In this document: piece by piece, positions 53,999-62,409 of the stretch
How the letters are laid out: each line of letters starts with the position of its first letter
How positions within the stretch are numbered: position 1 is the stretch's first letter
From: Massilia kyonggiensis
Lineage (GTDB): Bacteria > Pseudomonadota > Gammaproteobacteria > Burkholderiales > Burkholderiaceae_D
Reading direction: 5' to 3'
DNA length: 64,000 nucleotides
NCBI RefSeq assembly: GCF_024756235.1
Contig: NZ_JANUGY010000006.1
Location: forward strand, 124,001 to 188,000
Notes under the pieces: generated by a model
Told to the model about the DNA's origin: nothing
Seen by the model: only the letters and a program-made list of their open reading frames with translations
Databases searched by the model: none
Made by a program: the position numbers and the translations under genes

Positions 53999-55852
53999 AT
54001 GCACACCTTGCGTAACCAATCACTCCTGGCTGCCACCGTTCTGCTGGCCTGCGCAGGTGTGACCTCCGCGTCCGCAGCCACGCTGTCGGTCGGCCCGGGC
54101 AAAACCTATGCAAAACCCTGCGCCGCCATCGCTGTCGCCAAGGACGGCGACGTCATCGAAATCGCCGGCAACACCACCTACAGCGGCGACGTCTGCAGCA
54201 TCAACCGCCACAACCTGACCATCCGCGGCGTCAACGGCCGCCCGAAGATCGACGCCGCCGGCAAGAGTGCCGCCGACAAGGGTATCTGGGTCGTCAACGG
54301 CAACAACCTGACGGTCGATAACGTCGAGATGTACGGCGCGAAGGTCTGGGACGTCAACGGCGCCGCGTTCCGCCTGCAGGGCACCGGTTTCACCCTGCGT
54401 AATTCGTTCATTCACGACAACGAAAACGGTATCCTGGCCAATGCCAACGTCAACAGCGACATCCTGATCGAATACACCGAGTTCGGCCACAACGGCGCAG
54501 GCGACGGCCAGTCGCACAACCTGTACATCGGTCACGTGAAGAGCCTCACGTTCCGCTACAACTATTCGCACGATGCGAACATCGGCCATAATCTGAAGTC
54601 GCGCGCGGAGACGAACCTGATCGCGTACAACCGCTTCTCGAGCACTCCGCCGGGCGTGACGGGCAGCACCGCGGCCGGCCAGCCGTCGTACGAAATCAAC
54701 CTGCCGAATGCCGGTACGTCCTACATCATCGGCAACATCATCGAGCAGCCGGCCGCCAACCAGAACCCGACCATGGTGGCCTACGGTGAAGAAGGCGTGA
54801 CCAACGCCGGCAGCGACCTGTACGTCATCAACAATACGTTCCTGAATAACTACTCTGACGGCACGTTCCTGTTTGTCAGCGGCAAGGTCCCGACTCCGGC
54901 GGTGATCCAGAACAATATCTTCGGCGGCATCGGTACCCTCAGCACCCAGGCCAGCTCGATCCTGAAGTCCAACTACCGTTCGGTCGCACCCGGTTTCGCC
55001 GATCGTGACAAAGGGGACCTGCACCCGACCGGCAGTGCGCTCGTGATCAATGCCGCTACGGATCCGGGCGTGTCGGCCAAGGGCGTCTCGCTGACCCCGG
55101 TCGCACAATACAAAGGCAACGCTTCCGGCGAAGCGCGTCCGGTGGTCGGCCAGCTGGACATCGGCGCGTACGAAGCGACGGGCGATGCGGCGAACGTTGC
55201 GTCCGTCACCTGGACGGCTTGCGGCAACGAAGGTTCGACCTGCTCGTTCAGCGGTACCCGTGAAGTCCGCTACGGCGCCAACGGCGTCTATACGACGAAA
55301 TTCGTGACCGCCTCGACCCCGTGCACGAGCGCCGTGTTCGGCGATCCGATCCGCGGCGTCGCCAAGACGTGCAGCTATTCCAGCACACTGTCGACCGCGA
55401 GTGCGGCTGCGGCCCCGGCATGGATTCCCTGCGCCGGCGAGAACTACCTCTGCACGTTCACCGGCACCCGCGAAGTCCGTTTCGGCTCCGGGACCTCGGT
55501 CGTGACCAAGACGTTCACCGGCTCCGTCACCTGCTGGCCGAAGGCGTTCGGCAGCGACCCGGCCAAAGGCGTGCTGAAGACCTGCAGCTACTCCAGCAGC
55601 ACGATCGCGACGTCGGGTTCGGCGACGACGCCCACGGCACCGGCACCGGCACCGGCACCGGCACCGTCCGACACCGGCTGGACGGCGTGCGCGGTCGAAG
55701 GCGGTGTCTGCTCGGTGACGGGTACGCATCAGGTCCGCTATGGCGCCAACGGCCTGTATGCGACCAAGACCGTGACCGGTCCGGTGGCCTGCACGAATGC
55801 CGTCTTCGGTGATCCGGCCTACCGGGTCGTCAAGAGCTGCAGCTACAAGTAA
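53999..55852 (+). CDS. Secreted beta-helix protein with three Cys-rich modules, paralogue 2
   Basis: The 617-residue protein has a signal peptide (LLAATVLLACAGVTSASA-A) and the shared beta-helix domain (about 25-390). Three copies of a roughly 58-residue module follow (about 403-461, 474-533, 560-617). Each module has four cysteines in the order W-x2-C-x6-C-x(about 26)-C-x(about 15)-C, with conserved G-T-R-E-V-R-Y/F-G, F-G-x-D-P and K-x-C-S-Y. An Ala/Pro linker encoded by a GCACCG tandem repeat precedes the third. The modules probably bind carbohydrate or the cell surface. GAGG lies 8 bases before the ATG at 53999. A terminator follows. Confidence 0.78.
   Translation: MHTLRNQSLLAATVLLACAGVTSASAATLSVGPGKTYAKPCAAIAVAKDGDVIEIAGNTTYSGDVCSINRHNLTIRGVNGRPKIDAAGKSAADKGIWVVNGNNLTVDNVEMYGAKVWDVNGAAFRLQGTGFTLRNSFIHDNENGILANANVNSDILIEYTEFGHNGAGDGQSHNLYIGHVKSLTFRYNYSHDANIGHNLKSRAETNLIAYNRFSSTPPGVTGSTAAGQPSYEINLPNAGTSYIIGNIIEQPAANQNPTMVAYGEEGVTNAGSDLYVINNTFLNNYSDGTFLFVSGKVPTPAVIQNNIFGGIGTLSTQASSILKSNYRSVAPGFADRDKGDLHPTGSALVINAATDPGVSAKGVSLTPVAQYKGNASGEARPVVGQLDIGAYEATGDAANVASVTWTACGNEGSTCSFSGTREVRYGANGVYTTKFVTASTPCTSAVFGDPIRGVAKTCSYSSTLSTASAAAAPAWIPCAGENYLCTFTGTREVRFGSGTSVVTKTFTGSVTCWPKAFGSDPAKGVLKTCSYSSSTIATSGSATTPTAPAPAPAPAPSDTGWTACAVEGGVCSVTGTHQVRYGANGLYATKTVTGPVACTNAVFGDPAYRVVKSCSYK
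54484..54546 (+). repeat. Near-identical DNA segment shared by paralogues 2 and 3
   Basis: From TTCGGCCACAACGGCGCAGG through GTCACGTGAAGAGCCT the sequence is identical to 56988-57050 in paralogue 3, with no base change over about 60 bases. Many other blocks of the beta-helix domains are also nearly identical. This points to a recent duplication or ongoing gene conversion. Confidence 0.7.
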
Positions 55853-55876
55853 TCACCGGCTTTCCCCATCCGGCAA

Positions 55877-55903
55877 AAACGCGGCCTCGTGCCGCGTTTT
55901 TTA
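55877..55903 (+). terminator. Intrinsic terminator after paralogue 2
   Basis: The stem AAACGCGGC / GCCGCGTTT with a short CTCGT loop is followed by TTTATTTT, 24 bases after the stop codon. Confidence 0.85.
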
Positions 55904-56474
55904 TTTTCGATTACCGGCTTGACGAGGTATTTTGTGGCGCCAAAGTCTCATTAATTGTCCGCAATTACTGTGGAAACAACCTTTTGTCAAAAAATAGTTT
56001 CCAGGCCTGAACTTTTTCTGTACATTCCACGAACGTGCTGAACCGCGGCACAACAATTTCGCCTAAAAAAATGCGGCGCGAACGCAACATCGGCTTAATT
56101 TCAAAAAATTTTTTTTGAAGTCATTTCGATAACATGCCCCGACATTGGACTTGCCAGAAAGACACCCGCGTTGTCATTCTGGCTCTGTCGATAAATTTTC
56201 CGCCGGAAATTAGATTCCATAGGGAAAAACCGTAAAAAACGGTTTTCAGGCATCAATCTTTCTTGCGCTCAATGCTAGAAAGAGCAACCACATAATGTTC
56301 TTTCGCTCTACTAAATAAGGCTAAAAGGAACATCAATTAGCCTCTTTTCAGGATTGCCGGTTCATTATTTCCGGTTACACTTCGTTACAAACCGTCGATC
56401 TTAAAACTCGTATTCTGCAACTTTCCAGCAGGAACAACTGCTGACAGGCAATCTGCTTACGAGGATAAATCGAC
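55904..56474. other. Long AT-rich intergenic region before beta-helix paralogue 3
   Basis: About 570 bases of markedly low GC with no gene. It holds A and T tracts (56103-56117), a small hairpin AAAACCGT / ACGGTTTT (56226-56246), and the conserved regulatory motif at 56374-56419. I looked for sigma-54 sites and a cyclic-di-GMP riboswitch pattern and saw none. The length and composition fit a regulated promoter with bent DNA. Confidence 0.5.
56374..56419 (+). promoter_or_regulatory. Conserved GTTACA repeat plus CTCGTATTCTGCA element (copy 2)
   Basis: GTTACA (56374) and GTTACAA (56384) are again 10 bp apart, and CTCGTATTCTGCA (56407-56419) again starts 23 bases after the second. The motif ends 56 bases before the ATG. 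Bases between the elements differ from copy 1, so the conservation is selective. Confidence 0.6.
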
Positions 56475-58112
56475 ATGCAACAACTGCGTCAAACCGCATC
56501 GCGCAACACCCAATTCTCCGCATCGCACCTGGCTGCTGCCGTCCTGATGGCGTTCGCAGGTGTGGCCACTGCATCCGCAGCGACGCTGTCGGTCGGCCCG
56601 GGCAAGACCTACGCCAAGCCGTGCGCTGCGATCGCCGCCGCCAAGGATGGCGACGTCATCGAAATCACCGGCAACACCACCTACAGCGGCGACGTCTGCT
56701 ACATCGCGCGTAACAACCTGACGATCCGCGGCGTCAACGGCCGTCCGAAGATCGACGCGGCCGGCAAGAACGCCGGCGGCAAAGGCATCTGGGTCGTCAG
56801 CGGCGCCAACCTGACCGTCGACAACGTCGAAATGTACGGCGCTAAAGTGCCGGACGCAAACGGTGCTGCGTTCCGCCTCGAAGCGGCCGGCTTCACGCTG
56901 CGTAACTCGTTCCTCCACGACAACCAGAACGGTATCCTGGCGAACGCCAACGTCAACAGCGACATCGTGATCGAGAACAGCGAATTCGGCCACAACGGCG
57001 CAGGCGACGGCCAGTCGCACAACCTGTACATCGGTCACGTGAAGAGCCTGACCTTCCGCTACAACTTCTCGCACGACGCCAACCTCGGCCACAACCTGAA
57101 GTCGCGCGCGGACACCAACCTGATCGCGTACAACCGCTTCTCGAGCCTGAACCCGGGCGAGACGGGCAGCACCGCCGCCGGCAAGCCGTCGTACGAGATC
57201 GACCTGCCGAACGCCGGTACGTCCTACGTCATCGGCAACATCATCCAGCAACCGGCATCGAACGCGAACTCGGCAATGCTGGCCTACGGTGAAGAAGGCG
57301 CGACCAACGCCGGCAGCGACCTGTACGTCATCAACAACACGTTCCTGAACGATATGGGCAGCGGCGGTACGTTCATGTTCGTCAGCGGCAAGGTGCCGAC
57401 CCCGGCCATCGCCCAGAACAACATCTATGCCGGCGTGGGCACGTTCAGCACGCAGGCAACGACGGTCGACAAGACGAACTATCGGTCGGCCTCGCCGAGC
57501 TTCGCGAACCGCGCCGCGTACGACCTGCATCCGACCGGCAGCGCGATGGTGATCGATGCCGGCTCGGATCCGGGCGTGTCGGCCAAGGGCGTGTCGCTGA
57601 AGGCTGTTGCGCAGTACAAGCATGTCGCCGCCGGCGAAGCGCGCCCGGTAGTTGGCCAGTTCGACATCGGTGCGTACGAATCGACGACCGCGCCGACCAC
57701 GACGACGACGTCCTGGACCGCGTGCGGCAACGAAGGTTCGACCTGCTCGTTCAGCGGTACCCGTGAAGTCCGCTTCGGCGCGAACGGTGTGTACACGTCG
57801 AAAATGATCACCGCCTCGACGCCGTGCACGACCGCCGTGTTCGGCGACCCGATCCGCGGCGTTGCCAAGTCGTGCAGCTACGCCAGCACGACCACGGCGG
57901 CCGCGCCGGTGACCGCTACGCCGACGTTCACGGCCTGCGCCACCGAAAACGGCACCTGCTCGTTCACCGGCAAGCGTGAAGTCCGCTACGGCACCAGCAC
58001 GCTCTACACCTCGAAGGTCGTGACCGGTCCGGCCAAGTGCACCAACGCCGTGTTCGGCGACCCGGCACGCGGCCAGGTCAAGTCCTGCTCCTACTCGAGC
58101 GTGACGCAGTAA
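56475..58112 (+). CDS. Secreted beta-helix protein with two Cys-rich modules, paralogue 3
   Basis: A 545-residue protein with a signal peptide (LAAAVLMAFAGVATASA-A), the beta-helix domain (about 36-400) closely matching paralogue 2, and two of the four-cysteine modules (about 414-471 and 485-545) with a Thr/Ala-rich linker. There are three modules in paralogue 2 and none in paralogue 1, so module number varies. GAGGATAAATCGAC precedes the ATG. Function is unknown; a surface enzyme or matrix protein acting on the exopolysaccharide is plausible. A strong bidirectional terminator follows. Confidence 0.78.
   Translation: MQQLRQTASRNTQFSASHLAAAVLMAFAGVATASAATLSVGPGKTYAKPCAAIAAAKDGDVIEITGNTTYSGDVCYIARNNLTIRGVNGRPKIDAAGKNAGGKGIWVVSGANLTVDNVEMYGAKVPDANGAAFRLEAAGFTLRNSFLHDNQNGILANANVNSDIVIENSEFGHNGAGDGQSHNLYIGHVKSLTFRYNFSHDANLGHNLKSRADTNLIAYNRFSSLNPGETGSTAAGKPSYEIDLPNAGTSYVIGNIIQQPASNANSAMLAYGEEGATNAGSDLYVINNTFLNDMGSGGTFMFVSGKVPTPAIAQNNIYAGVGTFSTQATTVDKTNYRSASPSFANRAAYDLHPTGSAMVIDAGSDPGVSAKGVSLKAVAQYKHVAAGEARPVVGQFDIGAYESTTAPTTTTTSWTACGNEGSTCSFSGTREVRFGANGVYTSKMITASTPCTTAVFGDPIRGVAKSCSYASTTTAAAPVTATPTFTACATENGTCSFTGKREVRYGTSTLYTSKVVTGPAKCTNAVFGDPARGQVKSCSYSSVTQ
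57714..58109 (+). repeat. Tandem four-cysteine modules in paralogue 3
   Basis: Two modules of about 58 residues (from 57714 and 57927) are homologous to three in paralogue 2 (from 55208, 55421 and 55679). The first module of each protein is the most similar pair (TACGNEGSTCSFSGTREVR in both), so the array probably changed by gain or loss at its C-terminal end. Confidence 0.7.
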
Positions 58113-58131
58113 TCGCTTCACCCGCACCATG

Positions 58132-58160
58132 AAAAAAAGCCGCTTCGAGCGGCTTTTTTT
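58132..58160. terminator. Bidirectional intrinsic terminator between convergent genes
   Basis: AAAAAAAGCCGCT / AGCGGCTTTTTTT with a TCG loop: a perfect 13-bp palindromic arm set. It serves paralogue 3 on the plus strand and the M13 peptidase on the minus strand. Confidence 0.9.
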
Positions 58161-58179
58161 GCGTGCCGGCGTTACGGCA

Positions 58180-60249
58180 TTACCAGATGATCACGCGCTC
58201 CTGCGGGGCCAGGTACATCTTGTCGCCCTGCTTGACCTTGAAGGCGTCGTAGAAGCCCGGCTGGTTGCGCAGCGTGCCGTTGGCGCGGAACTGGCCCGGC
58301 GAGTGCGGGTCGGTCTTCACCTGGACGATCTGCTGCTGTTCGCGCATCTTGGTGCGCCACACCTGGGCCCAGCCCATGTACAGGCGCTGTTCGCCCGTCA
58401 GGCCGTCGATCACCGGTGCCTTCTTCCCCTTCAGCGAGATCTTGTAGGCTTTATAAGCGATCGCGAGACCCGAGTTGTCGGCGATGTTTTCGCCCAGCGT
58501 CAGTTCGCCGTTCACGTGGTAGCCCTTGATCGGCTCGAACTGGTTGTACTGGTTGACCAGCATCTTGGTCTTGGCCTCGAAGTTCTTGTGGTCGGCCGCG
58601 GTCCACCAGTCGCGCAGGTTGCCGTCGCCGTCGTACTGGGCGCCCTGGTCGTCGAAGCCGTGGCTGATCTCGTGGCCGATCACGGCGCCGATGCCGCCGT
58701 AGTTGACCGCGTCGTCCGCATTGGCGTCGAAGAACGGCGGCTGCAGGATCGCGGCCGGGAACACGATCTCGTTCATCTCCGGGTTGTAGTACGCGTTGAT
58801 GGTCTGCGGCGTCATGCCCCACTCGTCGCGGTCGATCGGCTTGCCCAGCTTGTTCAGCTCGCGGTTGTACTCGACGTCGCGCGAGCGCATCACGTTGCCC
58901 ACCAGGTCGTCACGCGACACGACCAGTGCCGAGTAATCCTTCCACTTGTTCGGGTAGCCGATCTTCGGCGTGAACTTGGCCAGCTTGGCCTGCGCTTCCT
59001 TCTTGGTGGCCGGCGACATCCAGTCCAGCTTGTCGATGCTCTGCTTGTAGGCGACCAGCAGGTTCTTAACCAGCGCTTCCATGCGCGCCTTGCGCTCCGG
59101 CGGGAAGTACTCGGCCACGTACAGCTTGCCCAGCGACTCGCCCTGCGAGCGCTCGATCGCGGCGACGCCACGCTTCCAGCGCGGTTCCATCTCCTTCACG
59201 CCCGACAGGGTCTTGCCGTAGAAGTCGAAGCGCTCGTCGACGAAGGCCTTGTTCAGGTAGCTCGCGTAGGCGTCCAGCAGGTGCATCGTCAGGTACGCCT
59301 TCCAGGTGTCCAGCGAGGTCTTGTTGGAGATCTCGGCGAAACCCTTCAGGTAGGTCGGCTGGCTGACGATCACATAAGTCGCCTTGCCGGCGATGCCGGT
59401 GGCCTGCAGGTAGCCGTTCCAGTCGTAGTCCGGTGCGACCTTGCCCATGTCGGCCAGCGGCACCTTGTTGTAGGCCTTGATCGGGTCGCGCAGTTCGACC
59501 TTGGTCCACTGCACCTTGGCCAGTTCCGTCTCGAAGTCGACGATGGCCTTCGCGTTGGCGGCGGCGTTCTTGTCGCCGGCCAGCGCCAGCGTCTTCTCGA
59601 CGTGCGTCAGGTACTTGGCCTTCGCGTCGGCCAGCTTGGCGTCGTCCGCCTTCAGGTAGTAATCGCGGTCCGGCATGCCGAGACCACTCTGGTAGATGTC
59701 GGCGACGTACTTGGTCGAATCCTTGTTGTCCTGGTGGATGCCGAAGTCGTACGGCACGTTGACGCCGATCTTGCCCAGGTGCGCCAGCAGCGCGGGCAGT
59801 TCGGACTTGTCCTTCAGCGCCGCGATTTTCGCCAGTTCGCCGTTCAGCGGGGTGATGCCCAACTGCTCCAGCTTCGCTTCGTCCATGAAGCTGGCGTAGT
59901 AATCGCCGATGCGCTGGGCGTCGGTGCCCTTGGCCGGGTTGCCGGCGGCGGCTTTCTCGATGATGCCGCGCAGCTGCGGCAGCGTGTCGTCGCGCAGCTT
60001 GGCGAACGAACCCCAGCTCGATTTGTCGGCCGGGATCTCGACCGTCTTCATCCACTTGCCGTTCAGGTATTCATAGAAATCGTCCTGCGGGCGGACCGCC
60101 GGATCGATGTATTCGGTGGCGATGCCGGCCGACAGGGTCTGGCCCTTCTTGATGGCCGTGTTCTTGGCGGCGGCGCCTTCCGCCGCATGGCCGGCGTTGG
60201 CAAGCAGCGCCAGGGTCAGGGCGCTCAACAGGGTGTGTTTCTTCATCAT
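58180..60249 (-). CDS. M13-family metallopeptidase (PepO/neprilysin-like), copy 1
   Basis: The 689-residue secreted peptidase has a signal peptide (LLSALTLALLANAGHA-A), the M13 N-terminal domain (DDFYEYLNGKWMKTVEIPAD), and the zinc motif GHEISHGFDDQGAQYD (HExxH) with the third ligand Glu in GENIADNSGL. NAYYNPEMNEIVFPAAILQ precedes the zinc motif and RVIIW-type C-terminal residues end the protein, both family hallmarks. It cleaves short peptides in the periplasm. It is tandem with a second M13 gene 91 bases upstream, on the same strand. Confidence 0.92.
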   Translation of the reverse strand: MMKKHTLLSALTLALLANAGHAAEGAAAKNTAIKKGQTLSAGIATEYIDPAVRPQDDFYEYLNGKWMKTVEIPADKSSWGSFAKLRDDTLPQLRGIIEKAAAGNPAKGTDAQRIGDYYASFMDEAKLEQLGITPLNGELAKIAALKDKSELPALLAHLGKIGVNVPYDFGIHQDNKDSTKYVADIYQSGLGMPDRDYYLKADDAKLADAKAKYLTHVEKTLALAGDKNAAANAKAIVDFETELAKVQWTKVELRDPIKAYNKVPLADMGKVAPDYDWNGYLQATGIAGKATYVIVSQPTYLKGFAEISNKTSLDTWKAYLTMHLLDAYASYLNKAFVDERFDFYGKTLSGVKEMEPRWKRGVAAIERSQGESLGKLYVAEYFPPERKARMEALVKNLLVAYKQSIDKLDWMSPATKKEAQAKLAKFTPKIGYPNKWKDYSALVVSRDDLVGNVMRSRDVEYNRELNKLGKPIDRDEWGMTPQTINAYYNPEMNEIVFPAAILQPPFFDANADDAVNYGGIGAVIGHEISHGFDDQGAQYDGDGNLRDWWTAADHKNFEAKTKMLVNQYNQFEPIKGYHVNGELTLGENIADNSGLAIAYKAYKISLKGKKAPVIDGLTGEQRLYMGWAQVWRTKMREQQQIVQVKTDPHSPGQFRANGTLRNQPGFYDAFKVKQGDKMYLAPQERVIIW

Positions 60250-60340
60250 CTCTTCATCTCCCTCGGGTTGTTATGGGTGGGATGGTGGGCCGGCGGGGGT
60301 ACCGCCGCCCCTGATTATCGCTGATGGCGATCCGTTTTTG

Positions 60341-62362
60341 TTACCAAATAGTGACGCGCTGCTCCGGCGGCAAATACATCTTGTCGCCTTCCTTGACGCC
60401 GAACGCCTCGTAGAACGCGGCCTGGTTGCGCAGCGTGCCGTTGGCGCGGAACTGGCCCGGCGAGTGCGGGTCGGTCTTCACCTGCACGATCTGCTGCGCC
60501 TCGCGCATCTTCGAGCGCCACACCTGGGCCCAGCCCATGAAGAAGCGCTGGTCGCCGGTGAGGCCGTCGATGACGGGCGCCTGCTGGCCGTGCAACGAGA
60601 TTTTATAAGCCTTGTACGCGATGGCGAGGCCCGAGTTGTCGCCGATGTTCTCGCCCAGCGTGAGGGCGCCGTTGACGTGGTAGCCCGGGAGCGGTTCGAA
60701 AGAGTCGTACTGCTTCACCAGCATGTCGGTCTTGGCCTTGAAGCGCGCCTGGTCCTCCGCCGTCCACCAGTTGCGCAGATTGCCTTCGCCGTCCGACTGG
60801 CTGCCCTTGTCGTCGAAGCCGTGGCCGATCTCGTGGCCGATCACGGCGCCGATGCCGCCGTAGTTCACGGCATCGTCCGCATCCGCATCGAAGAACGGCG
60901 GCTGCAGGATCGCGGCCGGGAACACGATCTCGTTCATGCGCGAGTTGTAGTAGGCGTTCACCGTCTGCGGCGTCATGCCCCACTCTTCGCGGTCGATCGG
61001 CTTGCCCAGCTTGTCGATGTTGCGGTTGTACGCGAACGTCGCGGCGCGCATCACGTTGCCGGCGAGGTCATCCTTCCTGACGCTCAGGCGGGAATAATCG
61101 CGCCACTTGTTCGGGTAGCCGATCTTCGGCGTGAACTTCGCCAGCTTGGCTTGCGCTTCCTTCTTCGTCTCCGGCCCCATCCAGTCGAGCTGGTCGATCG
61201 ATTCCCGGTACGCGGCGAGGACGTTCTTCACGAGTTCCTCCATGCGCGCCTTGCGCTCCGGCGGGAAGTACTTCGCCACGTATTCGCGGCCCAGCGCCTC
61301 GCCCAGCGCGCCTTCGACGACCGACACGCCGATTTTCCAGCGCGGACGGTTGACGTCCGCACCGGTCAGCGTCTTGCCGTAGAAATCGAAGTCCTCGTCG
61401 ACGAACGCCTTCGACAGGTAGGGCGCGTATTCGCGCAGCAGCTGCCACTGGAAATAGGCCTTGACGGTCTCGAGGTCGCTTTCGGCCAGGAGTTTGGCTA
61501 AGCCCTGCAGGTAGGTCGGCTGGCCGACGATCACGTAATCGACCTTGTTGCCCACGCCGGCGGCGCCCAGCGCCGTCTTCCAGTCGTAGCCCGGCGTCAG
61601 CGCGGCGAGCTGCGCCACGTCCATCCTGTTGTAGTTCCTGTTCGGGTCGCGCAGTTCGACCTTCGTCCACTGCACCTTCGCGAGTTCCGTCTCGAACGCG
61701 ACGATCGCTTTCGCCTTCGCGTCCGCATCCTTGTCGCCGGCAAGCGCCAGGATCTTCGCGACGTGCTGTTCGTACTTCGCCCTGGTCGCGGCCATCTTGG
61801 CGTCGTCCGCCTTCAGGTAGTAGTCGCGGTCCGGCATGCCGAGGCCGCCCTGGCGGATGTACGTGGCGTACTTCGTGGAGGCTTTCGCGTCCTGCGCGAC
61901 GGCGATGCCGTACGGCGTGGCGACGCCGATCTTCGTGAGATGCGCGATCAGGTCCGGCACGCCCTTCTTGTCCTTCAGCGTGCGGATGCGGGCCAGTTCG
62001 CCCGTCAGCGGCTTGTAGCCCAGCGTCTCCAGCTTCTTCTCGTCCATGAAGCTCGTGTACAGGTCGGCGATCTTCTGCGCATCGCTGCCGGCCTTCTTGT
62101 GCGGGTCCTTCTGGTCCGCTTCGATGATGCCGAGGAGCTGCGGCTGCGTGTCTTCGCGCAGCTTCATGAAGGTGCCCCAGCTCGAACGGTCGGCGGGGAT
62201 CTCGGTCGTCTTGAGCCACTTGCCGTTCAGGTAAGTGAAGAAATCGTCCTGCACGCGTACGCTCGGGTCGATGTATTGCGTGTCGATGCCGGCACGGTCC
62301 GCCGCGGATGCGAAGGTGGCCAACATGGAGAGGGTCAGGGTACTGAGGAGGTATCGTTTCAC
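60341..62362 (-). CDS. M13-family metallopeptidase, copy 2
   Basis: A 673-residue paralogue of copy 1, with the same motifs: DDFFTYLNGKWLKTTEIPAD, GHEIGHGFDDKGSQSD (HExxH), GENIGDNSGL and the C-terminal QRVTIW. The signal peptide is VKRYLLSTLTLSMLATFASA. A GTG start at 62362 is preferred because AAGGA lies about 8 bases before it, and it gives a clean signal peptide; the ATG at 62398 would add 12 polar residues in front. It lies 47 bases after the TonB-dependent receptor, suggesting that peptide uptake and cleavage are linked. Confidence 0.9.
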   Translation of the reverse strand: MKRYLLSTLTLSMLATFASAADRAGIDTQYIDPSVRVQDDFFTYLNGKWLKTTEIPADRSSWGTFMKLREDTQPQLLGIIEADQKDPHKKAGSDAQKIADLYTSFMDEKKLETLGYKPLTGELARIRTLKDKKGVPDLIAHLTKIGVATPYGIAVAQDAKASTKYATYIRQGGLGMPDRDYYLKADDAKMAATRAKYEQHVAKILALAGDKDADAKAKAIVAFETELAKVQWTKVELRDPNRNYNRMDVAQLAALTPGYDWKTALGAAGVGNKVDYVIVGQPTYLQGLAKLLAESDLETVKAYFQWQLLREYAPYLSKAFVDEDFDFYGKTLTGADVNRPRWKIGVSVVEGALGEALGREYVAKYFPPERKARMEELVKNVLAAYRESIDQLDWMGPETKKEAQAKLAKFTPKIGYPNKWRDYSRLSVRKDDLAGNVMRAATFAYNRNIDKLGKPIDREEWGMTPQTVNAYYNSRMNEIVFPAAILQPPFFDADADDAVNYGGIGAVIGHEIGHGFDDKGSQSDGEGNLRNWWTAEDQARFKAKTDMLVKQYDSFEPLPGYHVNGALTLGENIGDNSGLAIAYKAYKISLHGQQAPVIDGLTGDQRFFMGWAQVWRSKMREAQQIVQVKTDPHSPGQFRANGTLRNQAAFYEAFGVKEGDKMYLPPEQRVTIW

Positions 62363-62409
62363 GAGAGGTCCTTTTGCTGCGGTGCGGCTTGTGGCCATGG
62401 GTGGCAGCG

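Noticed and set aside
56221..56300. Possible cyclic-di-GMP riboswitch before beta-helix paralogue 3
   Set aside because: The small hairpin and A-rich stretches do not match the conserved riboswitch core; no second paired helix or tetraloop-receptor pattern was seen.
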